Assembly: GCF_007096355.1 (NCBI RefSeq)
Contig: NZ_VKDF01000005.1
Coordinates: forward strand, 415,667-479,666
From: Paracoccus sp. M683
GTDB taxonomy: Bacteria; Pseudomonadota; Alphaproteobacteria; Rhodobacterales; Rhodobacteraceae
Direction of reading: 5' to 3'
DNA: 64,000 bases
Shown piece by piece: positions 25,674-34,489 of this stretch. Under the pieces are notes generated by a model. It ran no database searches and was not told the DNA's origin. It saw nothing but the letters and a program-made list of their open reading frames with translations. Positions within the stretch are counted from its first letter, which is position 1; every line of letters begins with the position of its first letter. The position numbers and the translations under genes are program-made.

Positions 25674-27275
25674 ATGAGGATCCGGCTTCTAATGGCTGCA
25701 TCAGCCGCGGCCCTGACCGCAGGCACGGCGCAGGCCGAAACCGTTCTGCACATTCTGCATACGAACGATTTCCACAGTCGCGTCGAATCAATCAACGCTT
25801 ATGACAGCACCTGCGACGCGGAAACCGAAGGCAAGGGCGAGTGCTTTGGCGGCACCGCACGATTCGTTACCAAGATCAACGAGTTGCGGAAGCAGTTCGA
25901 AGATGCGGGCGAGCCGATGATCCTGCTGGATGCCGGCGATCAGTTCCAGGGCAGCTTGTTCTATACCACCTACAAGGGCAAGGACACGGCCGAGTTCATG
26001 AACAAACTCGGCTATGATGCCATGGCCGTCGGCAACCATGAATTTGATGACGGGCCCGAGGTTCTGGCATCCTTCATGGATGCGGCGGAATTTCCGGTGA
26101 TCTCGGCCAATATCGACGCTTCACAGGATGCCGCGCTGAAGGACAGGCTGGTCGGCAACACCATCATCGAGATCGGCAATCACAAGATCGGCGTGATCGG
26201 CGGCACCACCCTGGACACGCCCGAAATCGCCTCGCCCGGCGATGACGTGATCTTTCTGGACGATGTCGAAAGCATCAAAGCCGATGTCCAGGAACTGACC
26301 GAACAGGGCGTCGACAAGATCATCGCCCTGACGCACGAGGGGTATAACCGCGATCAGGAACTGGCCGCTGCCGTGCCGGGCCTGGATGCCGTGGTCGGCG
26401 GCCATACCCACAGCCCTCTTGGCACGATGGAAAATGCCGTCGGGCCCTATCCAACGCTGGTCGCGGGGGCTGACGGCGTCGATGTGCCGGTGGTGCAGGC
26501 CTATGCCTATTCGAAATATCTGGGCCACCTGAAGCTGACCTTCGACGACGCCGGAAAAGTCATCGCGGTCGAGGGCGAGCCGATCCTGATGGATGCCTCG
26601 GTCACCCCTGATCCCGAAACGCTGACCCGGATTGCCGAACTGGGCGCCCCCATCGAAGAGCTGAAGAACAAGCAGGTGGGCGAGATCGCCGCACCGATTG
26701 ACGGGGACCGCGCCAATTGTCGCGCCAAGGAATGCGAGATGGGCAATGTCGTGTCCGAGGCGATGCTGGCGCGGGTCAAGGATCAGGGCATCACCATCGC
26801 CCTGTCCAATGGCGGCGGGCTGCGGGCCTCGATCGACGCGGGGCCGGTGACGATGGGCGAGGTGCTGACCGTGCTGCCCTTCCAGAACACGCTGTCCACC
26901 TTCCAGGTGACCGGGGCCGATGTGGTGGCGGCACTGGAAAACGGCGCCAGCCAGTTAGAGGAAGGCGGAGGTCGCTTTGTCCAGGTCGCGGGCCTGAAAT
27001 ACACGATCAACAGTGCCGCCGAACCGGGCAGCCGGATCAGCGACGTGCTGGTGTCGAAGGATGGCGAATGGATGCCGATCGACCCATCCGCGACCTATGG
27101 CGTGGTTTCGAACAACTATGTCCGCGGCGGCGGAGACGGGTTCGAGGTTTTTGCGACAAACGCCAAGAACGTCTATGATTTCGGCCCTGATCTGGCAGAT
27201 GTCCTGGCTGAATACATTGCCGGGCAAGGGCCGGATTTCGCGCCGGTTCTGGACGGTCGGATCACCGTGAACTGA
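25674..27275 (+). CDS. Periplasmic 5'-nucleotidase / 2',3'-cyclic phosphodiesterase family
   Basis: 533 aa. A signal peptide (MRIRLLMAASAAALTAGTAQA) sends it to the periplasm. The metallophosphatase domain shows LHTNDFHSR, DAGDQFQGS, VGNHEFD and GGHTHS, all metal ligands; the C-terminal 5_nucleotid_C domain has ALSNGGGLRASI and NNYVRGGGDGF. It should strip phosphate from extracellular nucleotides, UshA-like. AAAGGAA lies 7 bp before the ATG. A strong terminator follows. Confidence 0.92.
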   Translation: MRIRLLMAASAAALTAGTAQAETVLHILHTNDFHSRVESINAYDSTCDAETEGKGECFGGTARFVTKINELRKQFEDAGEPMILLDAGDQFQGSLFYTTYKGKDTAEFMNKLGYDAMAVGNHEFDDGPEVLASFMDAAEFPVISANIDASQDAALKDRLVGNTIIEIGNHKIGVIGGTTLDTPEIASPGDDVIFLDDVESIKADVQELTEQGVDKIIALTHEGYNRDQELAAAVPGLDAVVGGHTHSPLGTMENAVGPYPTLVAGADGVDVPVVQAYAYSKYLGHLKLTFDDAGKVIAVEGEPILMDASVTPDPETLTRIAELGAPIEELKNKQVGEIAAPIDGDRANCRAKECEMGNVVSEAMLARVKDQGITIALSNGGGLRASIDAGPVTMGEVLTVLPFQNTLSTFQVTGADVVAALENGASQLEEGGGRFVQVAGLKYTINSAAEPGSRISDVLVSKDGEWMPIDPSATYGVVSNNYVRGGGDGFEVFATNAKNVYDFGPDLADVLAEYIAGQGPDFAPVLDGRITVN

Positions 27276-27310
27276 GGCCGGGGATAACGGCATCCTCTGC
27301 CTGAAATTGA

Positions 27311-27346
27311 TGAAGCCCGGACAAGGTTCCGGGCTTCATTGCTTTT
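27311..27346 (+). terminator. Rho-independent terminator after the nucleotidase gene
   Basis: TGAAGCCCGG (27311-27320) and CCGGGCTTCA (27329-27338) form a perfect 10-bp stem with an 8-nt loop, followed by TTGCTTTT. It lies 35 bp after the stop and before the convergent hydrolase gene; it may act mainly on the plus strand. Confidence 0.88.
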
Positions 27347-27391
27347 GGGGGCACGGGTTTTGCAAGGCGCGGCGAGGGCAGCCCCTTGGCG

Positions 27392-28330
27392 TCAGGTGGC
27401 CCCGATATGGGCCAGCAAGGTCTGAAAGAACTGCTCGCGGACCTCGGTGGTTTCCATCATTGCCTCGTGACGGCAGCGTGCGAGCGACAGCAGTTGCGCA
27501 TCCGGCCAGCGCTCGACCCGGTCGCGAATGGCCGAGGACGAGACGACCTTTTCCCCGTCGCCAAGTGAGACCATCACCGGATAGTCGGGCGAGGGCAGGC
27601 CCGACAGCCGGGTGCATTCATTCAGCGCCTTGGCCACCCAGTCGAAACTGGCGCCCCCGATGGTCAGGTCGGGCCAGGCGTCGGCCTCGCAGACCATGCG
27701 CGCCCATTCGGCGGCATCATGGGTCAGCAGATTGGCGCTGAAAGCCTCGTCCAGAACATAGGTGCCGCTTGCGCCGCTGCCGGGGGCGGCATGTCCGCCG
27801 CGACCCAGGCGGCCGGCGATATAGGCCATGCCAAGCGCCACGCCATGCGGCATCTGCCGCAGGTTGATCCCCCACATCGGCGCCGAGAAGGCCGCTGTCT
27901 GCACCGGCAATTCGTTATGCAACGCCGCCAGCCCGATACAGCCACCCATGGAATGCGCCAGCAGATGCCAGGGGCGTGGCAGGTCCAGTTCAGTCGCGGC
28001 CACGACCATCTCGACCACATCACGCTGATAATCGCTGAAATCGCCGATATGGCCGGGGCGCGGATCATCCTGCAGCCGATCCGACAGTCCCTGGCCGCGC
28101 CAGTCGATTGCCAGCACGGTCAGTCCAACCGCGTTCAGCCGCGCGGCGGTCTGGCTGTATTTCTCGACATATTCGGTCCGGCCGGGGAACAGAAGCACGC
28201 TGCCATGCGCCGCGCCATGGGTCCGCCAGCAGGCAAGGCGCAACTGCACGCCGTCATCGGCCTTGGTGAAAAAGGCCTCGGCGGCGGGCAGCCGGTCATT
28301 GTGCAGCTGATGGAATGGCGCGGGCGTCAC
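27392..28330 (-). CDS. Alpha/beta hydrolase, lysophospholipase-like
   Basis: 312 aa. It matches the hydrolase_4 (monoglyceride lipase/PldB) group: LLFPGRTEYVEKYSQTAARL, AIDWRGQGLSDR, the nucleophile in LLAHSMGGCIGL, and a late RHEAMMETTEVR holding the catalytic histidine. No signal peptide, so cytoplasmic. Substrate is presumably a lysophospholipid or short acyl ester. The SCP2 gene lies 13 bp upstream on the same strand, suggesting a lipid-related two-gene operon. Confidence 0.85.
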   Translation of the reverse strand: MTPAPFHQLHNDRLPAAEAFFTKADDGVQLRLACWRTHGAAHGSVLLFPGRTEYVEKYSQTAARLNAVGLTVLAIDWRGQGLSDRLQDDPRPGHIGDFSDYQRDVVEMVVAATELDLPRPWHLLAHSMGGCIGLAALHNELPVQTAAFSAPMWGINLRQMPHGVALGMAYIAGRLGRGGHAAPGSGASGTYVLDEAFSANLLTHDAAEWARMVCEADAWPDLTIGGASFDWVAKALNECTRLSGLPSPDYPVMVSLGDGEKVVSSSAIRDRVERWPDAQLLSLARCRHEAMMETTEVREQFFQTLLAHIGAT

Positions 28331-28343
28331 CGGATCATCCGGG

Positions 28344-28628
28344 TCAGGACAGCGCCGCGCCCAGCTGCATCGCCAACGGCATCGAGCCGTCGATCTTCAG
28401 CTTGCCGGTCATGAAGGCGGCGGTCGGGTTGACCGAGCCATCCAGGATGCCCTCGAACGTCTCGCGCGAGGCGGTCAGGGTCACTTCGGCCTCGTCATCG
28501 CCGGCGCGCGCGCCATCGGCGTCGATGAAGATCGCGCCTTCGTCCTCGATCACGAATTTTGCCGTCGAATCGAAGCTGCCCAGCTTCTCGTTCAGCTTCT
28601 CGACCGCCTTGTTCACGACTTCGCTCAT
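28344..28628 (-). CDS. SCP2 sterol-binding domain protein
   Basis: 94 aa. The whole protein is an SCP2 domain: VNKAVEKLNEKLG, FVIEDEGAIFIDADG, TLTASRETFEGILDGSVNPTAAFMTGKLKIDG. Such stand-alone domains bind hydrophobic ligands such as fatty acyl-CoA or lipids. The start ATG at 28626-28628 follows CGGAGGCATCAAT. It diverges from the TPR gene by 82 bp and precedes the hydrolase gene. Confidence 0.9.
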   Translation of the reverse strand: MSEVVNKAVEKLNEKLGSFDSTAKFVIEDEGAIFIDADGARAGDDEAEVTLTASRETFEGILDGSVNPTAAFMTGKLKIDGSMPLAMQLGAALS

Positions 28629-28710
28629 ATTGATGCCTCCGTTCGGCTTTGACTGGCCCCTGACCCTTTGACTGTCTACACTGGTGGTAACACAGGCGGA
28701 AGGCAGGAAA

Positions 28711-29274
28711 ATGGTTCGTTTCGCAGCAGTGCTGCTTGCCGCATGCGTCAACATTTTCGCGTTTGGCGCAAGTGGTGGCGTTGCGTCAGCCCAAGCGGCG
28801 GCCGATCTGGATCGGATGTTTGCGGATCTGGCGCAGCCCGAGGGCGAGGGCTGGCGCATCGCCGAAAGCGATATTTTGCGGGAATGGTCGAAATCGGGAT
28901 CGGCGGCGATGGACCTGCTGCTGAAACGTGGTGAGGATGCGCTGGATCAGGGCGATGCGATCACCGCCATCGGCCATCTGACGGCGTTGACCGACCACGC
29001 GCCTGATTTCGCGGCCGGCTATCAGGCGCGGGCGGTGGCCTATGCGATGAAAGGGGACTATGGCCCTGCCGTCGCCGATCTGGCCCGCGCGCTGGAACTG
29101 GAACCGCGCCACTTCGCCGCGCTGACACAGTTGGGCAGCATGCTAGAGGAAATGGGTGATACCGACCGGGCGCTTGCGGCCTATCGCGAAAGCCTGAAGA
29201 TCCATCCCCATCAGCAAGAGGCCATCGACGGACAGGCACGTCTGGAAATGGCGACGCAGGGCACCGATATCTGA
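28711..29274 (+). CDS. Secreted TPR-repeat protein
   Basis: 187 aa from ATG 28711 (GGCAGGAAAA before it). Signal peptide MVRFAAVLLAACVNIFAFG...ASA; the mature part has tetratricopeptide repeats (LDQGDAITAIGHLTALTDHA, AYAMKGDYGPAVADLARAL, LEEMGDTDRALAAYRESL), so it should be a periplasmic scaffold. Partner unknown. It ends 4 bp before the helicase gene and is likely co-transcribed with it. Confidence 0.85.
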   Translation: MVRFAAVLLAACVNIFAFGASGGVASAQAAADLDRMFADLAQPEGEGWRIAESDILREWSKSGSAAMDLLLKRGEDALDQGDAITAIGHLTALTDHAPDFAAGYQARAVAYAMKGDYGPAVADLARALELEPRHFAALTQLGSMLEEMGDTDRALAAYRESLKIHPHQQEAIDGQARLEMATQGTDI

Positions 29275-29278
29275 CCCC

Positions 29279-32140
29279 ATGACTTCGCGAGTGACGGCCG
29301 TGCTGGGGCCGACCAATACCGGCAAGACCCATTATGCCATCGACCGCATGCTGGCCCATCGCACCGGGGTAATCGGCCTGCCGCTGCGTTTGCTGGCGCG
29401 CGAGGTCTATGACCGCATCGTCAAGGCGCGTGGCCCATCGGTCGTGGCGCTGGTCACGGGCGAGGAACGCATCGTGCCCGATCGGGTCCAATACTGGGTG
29501 GCCACCACCGAGGCCATGCCCGAGGTCGGCGCCGATTTCGTGGCCATCGACGAGATCCAGCTTTGCGCCGATCCTGAACGCGGCCATGTCTTTACCGACC
29601 GGCTGCTCAATATGCGCGGATTGCACCAGACCCTGCTGCTGGGCAGCGATACCATGCGCCCGGCCATTGCCGCGCTGGTGCCCGGCGTGCAGTTCGAGAG
29701 GCGCGAAAGGTTCAGCACGCTCAGTTGGGCGGGGTCCAAGAAGCTGTCCCGCATGCCCGCGCGCAGCGCCATTGTCGGTTTCAGCGTCGATAACGTCTAT
29801 GCCATCGCCGAACTGATCCGCCGTCAGCGCGGTGGTGCGGCGGTGGTGATGGGCGCGCTGTCACCGCGCACCCGCAATGCCCAGGTCGCGATGTATCAGG
29901 CCGGCGAGGTCGACTATCTGGTTGCCACCGATGCGATCGGCATGGGGCTGAACCTCGACATCCGCCATGTTGCCTTCAGCGCGACCGAGAAGTTTGATGG
30001 CCATCGGATGCGCCCGCTGTTTCCGCATGAAATGGGGCAGATCGCAGGCCGGGCGGGGCGGCACACCGAGCCCGGCACCTTTGGCGTCACCGGCGAGGCT
30101 GCGCCCCTGGATGAAGGGCTGATCAGCGCCATCGAGAACCATCGTTTCGCGCCGATTCAGCGGCTGATGTGGCGCAATGGTGCCATCGAATACGGCACGC
30201 TTGACCGGCTGGTTGCCAGCCTTGAAACCGCACCGCACAGCGAATGGCTGTCGCGCGGGCGCGAGGCCGATGATCTGCGGGCGCTGAAATCCCTGCGCGA
30301 TCTGCCAGAGATTCGCGACCGGGTCGGCGCGCCCGCCGATGTCCGGCTGCTGTGGGATGTCTGCCGCGTGCCCGATTTCCGGGGAATCTCGCCTGCTGAA
30401 CATGTCGGGTTGTTGCAGCGCATTTTCGGCTTTTTGCAGGAAGGTTCGATCCCGGCCGACTGGCTGGCCCGCCAGATCGAGCGTATAGACCGGCCCAAGG
30501 GCGATATTGATGCACTTTCAAAGCGTCTGGCATATATTCGGACCTGGACCTATGTGGCGCAACGACGTGGATGGGTGCAGGATGAATCCCATTGGCGCGG
30601 CGAGACGCGCGCTGTAGAAGATCGGCTGTCGGATGCGTTGCATGTCGCATTGACCGAAAGATTTGTGGACCGGCGCACATCCGTGCTGCTGCGCCGGCTC
30701 AAGCAGAAGGAGAGCCTTGTGGCCGAAGTGAATGACAAGGGCGAAGTGACGGTCGAGGGCGAGTTCGCCGGCCGCCTGGATGGATTCCGGTTCCGCCCCG
30801 ACCAGACCGCGACGGCGGATGAGGCAAAGATGCTGAACCGCGCCAGCTACGAGGCGCTGCGCCCGGAATTTCATCTGCGCGCCGACCGATTCTATAATGC
30901 GCCCGATACCGAACTGGATTTCACCGAACAGGGCGGGCTGATGTGGGGCAGCTCTGCCGTGGGCAAGCTGGTCAAGGGTGCCGATGCGCTGCATCCGGGC
31001 GTCGAAGCCTTTGTCGATGACGAGGCCGGCCCCGATGTCGTCGAAAAGGTCCGTCGCCGTTTGCAGCATTTCATCGACCGCAAGGTTGCCACCTTGTTCG
31101 AGCCGCTTCTGGCGCTGCAAAAGGATGAAACGCTGACCGGGCTGGCCCGTGGCTTTGCCTTCCAACTGATCGAATCCTTTGGCGTCCTGCCGCGCGAACG
31201 CGTGGCCGGCGACGTAAAGGCGTTGGATCAGGATGCCCGTGGCACGCTGCGCAAGCATGGCGTGCGCTTCGGTCAGTTCACCATCTTCCAGACTGCGCTG
31301 CTGAAACCCGCGCCGACCCGGCTGCGGCTGGTGCTGTGGTCGCTGGCCGAAGGCTTGGACGAATTTCCCGAAAGCCCGCCCCCCGGCCTGGTCACGATCC
31401 CGCATCTGGCCGAGGTGCCGGACGGGTATTACACGCTGTCGGGCTATCACCCGGCGGGTGACCGCGCGATCCGCATCGACATGTTGGAACGGCTGGCCGA
31501 TCTGGTGCGCGCACAGGATACGCGGGCGGGGTTCGAGGCCAATCCTGACATGCTGTCGATTACCGGTATGACGCTGGATCAGTTCGCCGATCTGATGCAG
31601 GGGCTCGGTTATGCCGCCGAGAAGGGCGAGCGCGCCAAGGTCAAGGCACCCGAGCCCGCGCCGGCGACTGTCGAGAGCACCGAAGCGGTCGCTTCGGATG
31701 CGCCGATGACCGAAGAGGAATCGGTGCTGGTTGCCGAGACCCGTGCCAAATGGGAGGCCGAGCAGGCCGCGAAGAAGGCGGCCGAGCCTGCCGAAGCCGA
31801 AGCCGAGGCTTCCGCGGATGCGGAAAATGCGACGGAAGAGGCACCCGAGACCGAGGTGTTCTATACCTTCCGTTGGGCGCCCAAACCTCGTGCACCGCGT
31901 CGTCCGGCCCGGAACGACAACCGCAACGAGGCCCGTCCGCCCCGCAAGGATCGTGGCGAAGGCGCGCCAAAGGGCGAGCGTGGTGATCGCGAGCGTGGCG
32001 ATCGGGGGCCGAAGAAAAAAGGCGGCCCCAAGAAGGGTGGCAAGCCGCAAGGCACCAAGACCTATGGCACCCGCCCCGAGAAGCAGGCCGATCCCGACAG
32101 CCCCTTTGCTGTTCTGGCGGCGCTGAAGACGCGGGAATAA
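29279..32140 (+). CDS. SUV3-like DExH RNA helicase with basic C-terminal tail
   Basis: 953 aa. Walker A is GPTNTGKTHYAI at residues 8-19 and motif II is DEIQ, the SUV3 (mitochondrial RNA degradosome helicase) variant. The second RecA domain shows DAIGMGLNLDIRH and QIAGRAGRHTEPG. The last ~180 residues are low complexity: an EA-rich acidic part followed by a K/R/G-rich tail (GERGDRERGDRGPKKKGGPK) probably binding RNA. Alphaproteobacteria commonly have this gene; a role in RNA turnover is inferred. Confidence 0.88.
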   Translation: MTSRVTAVLGPTNTGKTHYAIDRMLAHRTGVIGLPLRLLAREVYDRIVKARGPSVVALVTGEERIVPDRVQYWVATTEAMPEVGADFVAIDEIQLCADPERGHVFTDRLLNMRGLHQTLLLGSDTMRPAIAALVPGVQFERRERFSTLSWAGSKKLSRMPARSAIVGFSVDNVYAIAELIRRQRGGAAVVMGALSPRTRNAQVAMYQAGEVDYLVATDAIGMGLNLDIRHVAFSATEKFDGHRMRPLFPHEMGQIAGRAGRHTEPGTFGVTGEAAPLDEGLISAIENHRFAPIQRLMWRNGAIEYGTLDRLVASLETAPHSEWLSRGREADDLRALKSLRDLPEIRDRVGAPADVRLLWDVCRVPDFRGISPAEHVGLLQRIFGFLQEGSIPADWLARQIERIDRPKGDIDALSKRLAYIRTWTYVAQRRGWVQDESHWRGETRAVEDRLSDALHVALTERFVDRRTSVLLRRLKQKESLVAEVNDKGEVTVEGEFAGRLDGFRFRPDQTATADEAKMLNRASYEALRPEFHLRADRFYNAPDTELDFTEQGGLMWGSSAVGKLVKGADALHPGVEAFVDDEAGPDVVEKVRRRLQHFIDRKVATLFEPLLALQKDETLTGLARGFAFQLIESFGVLPRERVAGDVKALDQDARGTLRKHGVRFGQFTIFQTALLKPAPTRLRLVLWSLAEGLDEFPESPPPGLVTIPHLAEVPDGYYTLSGYHPAGDRAIRIDMLERLADLVRAQDTRAGFEANPDMLSITGMTLDQFADLMQGLGYAAEKGERAKVKAPEPAPATVESTEAVASDAPMTEEESVLVAETRAKWEAEQAAKKAAEPAEAEAEASADAENATEEAPETEVFYTFRWAPKPRAPRRPARNDNRNEARPPRKDRGEGAPKGERGDRERGDRGPKKKGGPKKGGKPQGTKTYGTRPEKQADPDSPFAVLAALKTRE

Positions 32141-32147
32141 GACCCGT

Positions 32148-32423
32148 TTGACCGATACCGACGAGGTCTTGCGTCTGGACAAATGGCTGGTTCACGCCCG
32201 CCTGTTCAAGACGCGCGGCCTTGCTGCCGCCCGGATCGAGGGCGGCGGCGTCCGCGTCAATGGTCAGCCGACCCGCAAGCCCGGTCGCGCGGTTCGGCCG
32301 GGCGATCAGGTCACGGTTTCGGCCCATGGTCAGGTGCGCGAATTGCGTGTGGTGGCGCTTGGCGTGCGGCGCGGGCCGGCATCAGAGGCGCAGGACTTGT
32401 ATCAGGAATTGGACGGGGAATAG
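32148..32423 (+). CDS. S4-domain RNA-binding protein, Hsp15-like
   Basis: 91 aa with a TTG start at 32148, seven bases after the helicase stop; no ATG is available upstream. The S4 fold is complete: LRLDKWLVHARLFKTRGLAAARIEGGGVRVNG (first 20: LRLDKWLVHARLFKTRGLAA) and KPGRAVRPGDQVTV. Hsp15 binds stalled 50S subunits carrying peptidyl-tRNA. It is probably translated from the helicase mRNA. Confidence 0.85.
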   Translation: MTDTDEVLRLDKWLVHARLFKTRGLAAARIEGGGVRVNGQPTRKPGRAVRPGDQVTVSAHGQVRELRVVALGVRRGPASEAQDLYQELDGE

Positions 32424-32483
32424 GGGCGCTGCCCCTCGGCGCGTATCGCGCCTCACCCCGGGATATTTGGATCAAAGCGAGGG
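32424..32483 (+). repeat. Dispersed intergenic element, copy 2
   Basis: Directly after the S4 gene stop: hairpin GGGGC-GCT-GCCCC, hairpin GGCGCG-TAT-CGCGCC, then CACCCCG and the 23-base match to copy 1, GGATATTTGGATCAAAGCGA plus GGG (32461-32483). Same order and same position relative to a stop codon as the copy at 10092-10143. Confidence 0.6.
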
Positions 32484-32577
32484 CAGGGCGTTCGTTCGTC
32501 AGCGGGGCGGTCGCGTGGACTGCTGTTCGCGGTGTGTGCGATGCGGCGAAATGGCGGTCTTTTCGCCGGGCGTGGCC

Positions 32578-32606
32578 TTGATTGATGGCGCGGGCGGGCG
32601 TAACTA
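32578..32606 (+). promoter_or_regulatory. Candidate fdxA promoter
   Basis: TTGATT (32578-32583), a 17-bp spacer, TAACTA (32601-32606), 28 bp ahead of the fdxA ATG with GAAGAAACGGAG between. It lies downstream of the repeat element, so fdxA is probably independent of the helicase transcript. Confidence 0.5.
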
Positions 32607-32634
32607 GCGCCTCGGAAGAAACGGAGCTGCCCCG

Positions 32635-32973
32635 ATGACCTATATCGTCACCGATAATTGCATCATGTGCAAATACACGGATTGCGTCGAGGTCTGTCCG
32701 GTCGACTGTTTCTATGAGGGCGAGAACACATTGGTGATTCACCCTGATGAGTGCATTGATTGCGGCGTCTGCGAGCCGGAATGCCCGGCCGATGCGATCC
32801 GCCCCGATACCGAGCCGGACATGGAAAAATGGGTCGAGTTCAACCGGAAATATTCGGAAGCCTGGCCTGTGATCACCCGCAAGAAAGATCCATTGCCCAC
32901 CGCTGAAGAGATGGACGGTGTCGAGGGCAAGCTGGACAAGTATTTCTCGGAAGCGCCGGGCGAGGGCGACTGA
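32635..32973 (+). CDS. fdxA: 7Fe ferredoxin FdxA
   Basis: 112 aa. The cysteine pattern C9, C17, C21 and C40, C43, C46, C50 within [20 protein letters not shown] and [16 protein letters not shown] fits one [3Fe-4S] and one [4Fe-4S] cluster as in Azotobacter FdI; C12 and C25 are the usual non-ligand cysteines. The C-terminal half ([20 protein letters not shown]) is the normal alphaproteobacterial extension. It is a low-potential cytoplasmic electron carrier. Confidence 0.95.
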   Translation: MTYIVTDNCIMCKYTDCVEVCPVDCFYEGENTLVIHPDECIDCGVCEPECPADAIRPDTEPDMEKWVEFNRKYSEAWPVITRKKDPLPTAEEMDGVEGKLDKYFSEAPGEGD

Positions 32974-33085
32974 TTCGGTCTGACAGATGCCGCAACGGAT
33001 TGCTTGTCCGGTGCTAAGCCCATGGCAAGCAAAGCAGAATTGAACGGGCGTTATCCAGTGCGATAATCGTCGCAAGCCGCTTTTT

Positions 33086-33113
33086 TTGAAGCGTTTTTTA
33101 TGCTATATATATG
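33086..33113 (+). promoter_or_regulatory. AT-rich candidate promoter of the carD transcript
   Basis: TTGAAG (33086-33091), 16-bp spacer, TATATG (33108-33113), within TTTTTTTGAAG...TATATATATG, by far the most AT-rich spot of this neighbourhood. The 320-bp gap between fdxA and carD otherwise holds only a short frame at 33205. Exact -10 register is uncertain because of the TA run. Confidence 0.45.
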
Positions 33114-33204
33114 TCACATTCGTGTCGGTGCGGGCAGAGGGCCTGTCCGGCATGCGCCATAGACTGCCAAACCCGCATTCGCTGCCGGATGTGGGGAAGA
33201 TTTG

Positions 33205-33294
33205 ATGACCAATGCGATCCTGAAGGCGGTTGTGCCGCCCAGGGTCGTTTGTGCGCTGTGCGAACCCGCCGGCGCCACCTATGAGGAAGCCTGA
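33205..33294 (+). CDS. 29-residue leader frame coupled to carD
   Basis: ATG 33205 follows GGGGAAGA at 5 bp, a good ribosome-binding site, and the frame ends in a TGA sharing its A with the carD ATG (TGATG). The peptide is MTNAILKAVVPPRVVCALCE plus PAGATYEEA, with one CxxC. I do not recognise it. It may be a true small protein or a device for translating carD, since carD itself has only a weak binding site (GAGGAAGCC). Confidence 0.45.
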   Translation: MTNAILKAVVPPRVVCALCEPAGATYEEA

Positions 33295-33803
33295 TGTCGA
33301 AATCCAAGAAAAACGAATTCCGTCCCGATGACTTTGTTGTCTATCCCGCGCACGGGGTTGGCAAGATCGTTTCGATCGAAGAGCAGGAAGTTGCCGGGCT
33401 GAAGCTGGAGATGTTCGTCATCTCCTTCGAGAAGGACAAGATGACCCTGCGTGTTCCCACGGCCCGCGCGACCGAGATCGGTATGCGCAGCCTGGCCAGC
33501 CTGGATCAGATCGACCGTGCGCTGGACACGCTGAAGGGCAAGGCCCGCGTCAAGCGCGCGATGTGGTCACGCCGGGCGCAGGAATACGAGCAGAAGATCA
33601 ACAGCGGCGATCTGATGTCCATTGCCGAGGTCGTGCGCGACCTGCACCGCAATGACGACCAGCGCGAGCAGTCCTATTCCGAGCGTCAGCTTTACGAAGC
33701 CGCGCTGGACCGGCTGACCCGCGAAGTGGCCGCCGTGGCCGGGCTGGATGAAGGCGCCGCCCAAAAGCGCGTGGACGAGGTTCTGACCAGCCGCGCTGCC
33801 TGA
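33294..33803 (+). CDS. carD: CarD/CdnL family transcription factor
   Basis: 169 aa. The N-terminal RNA polymerase-interacting domain is clear (FVVYPAHGVGKIVSIEEQEV, LEMFVISFEKDKMTLRVP), followed by the helical DNA-contacting domain (KARVKRAMWSRRAQEYEQKI, AEVVRDLHRND). CarD-type factors bind the RNAP beta subunit and stabilise open promoters, notably at rRNA genes. It follows the leader frame with a one-base overlap and is closed by a strong terminator. Confidence 0.93.
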   Translation: MSKSKKNEFRPDDFVVYPAHGVGKIVSIEEQEVAGLKLEMFVISFEKDKMTLRVPTARATEIGMRSLASLDQIDRALDTLKGKARVKRAMWSRRAQEYEQKINSGDLMSIAEVVRDLHRNDDQREQSYSERQLYEAALDRLTREVAAVAGLDEGAAQKRVDEVLTSRAA

Positions 33804-33827
33804 TTTATCCAGTTTGGAACAGAAAGG

Positions 33828-33853
33828 GGGCGTCCCGTTGGGGCGCCCTTTTT
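33828..33853 (+). terminator. Rho-independent terminator after carD
   Basis: GGGCGTCCC (33828-33836) and GGGGCGCCC (33840-33848) form a 9-bp stem with one G-T wobble and a GTT loop, followed by TTTTT. It lies 24 bp after the carD stop and just ahead of the convergent membrane-protein gene. Confidence 0.88.
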
Positions 33854-33859
33854 CGTGGT

Positions 33860-34414
33860 TTATCGTTGCGCGGGCCTCATTAGCAGATGCCAGCCCCAGG
33901 CCAGCAAGGCACTGCCGATCATCAGCCCGTCGATTGCGGTAAGTGCCGCCGGCAGGAAAGGCCGCAGCCCGACGATGATCGCGCCCATCAGATAAAGGAT
34001 CGCCCCCAGGCGGATCAGGCCACCCCGGCGCCAGCAAACGATGCACAGCAGAACCGCCGAGGCGAGGAAGGTCATGCTGATTGCCGTGAACTCTGGCCCC
34101 AATGCGGCGACGATCATGCCGCGCTGATCAGCCGGCAGATCGGGCAACAGCCGGTTGACCGTAAAGGTCAGCGCTGCCAGTCCCGCCAGTCCCGCCATGC
34201 TCAGCAGATAGGCGGCCAGTGCAGCGGGATCCTCGCGCCGATCAAGGGACAGCCACAGGCCGGGCATCCCCATCAGCCCCAGAACCGGCACCAATGTGCC
34301 GATGCCGGGGTTGCCTTGCGGGGCCAGAATGTCCAGCGCCGTATCCAGCAGATAGCTGGCACCAGACAGGCAAAGCACGATGCCTGAAAGATAGAGAAAA
34401 CGCGAAAGAACCAT
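33860..34414 (-). CDS. Six-helix integral membrane protein, probable PadR target
   Basis: 184 aa with about six hydrophobic segments (FLYLSGIVLCLSGASYLLDT, LVPVLGLMGMPGLWLSL, AYLLSMAGLAGLAALTFTV, FLASAVLLCIVCW, LGAILYLMGAIIVGLRPFL, LMIGSALLAWGWHLLM). It recalls DUF4386-like small membrane proteins, but the match is not certain and no function is claimed. It diverges from the PadR-type gene over a palindromic operator, so it is likely what that regulator controls. Confidence 0.75.
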   Translation of the reverse strand: MVLSRFLYLSGIVLCLSGASYLLDTALDILAPQGNPGIGTLVPVLGLMGMPGLWLSLDRREDPAALAAYLLSMAGLAGLAALTFTVNRLLPDLPADQRGMIVAALGPEFTAISMTFLASAVLLCIVCWRRGGLIRLGAILYLMGAIIVGLRPFLPAALTAIDGLMIGSALLAWGWHLLMRPAQR

Positions 34415-34444
34415 GATACGTCCTGTCGATGAATTTCTTCGCGA

Positions 34445-34464
34445 ATATATGACAACACATATAT
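34445..34464. promoter_or_regulatory. Palindromic operator between the membrane-protein gene and the PadR gene
   Basis: ATATATG (34445-34451), ACAACA, CATATAT (34458-34464): a perfect 7-bp inverted repeat. PadR regulators usually bind ATGT-N8-ACAT-like dyads, and this ATG-N6-CAT site is of that kind. It lies 30 bp from one gene and 25 bp from the other, so one dimer could control both. Confidence 0.65.
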
Positions 34465-34489
34465 GATTCGTCTAGTATAAAGGAGCGCC

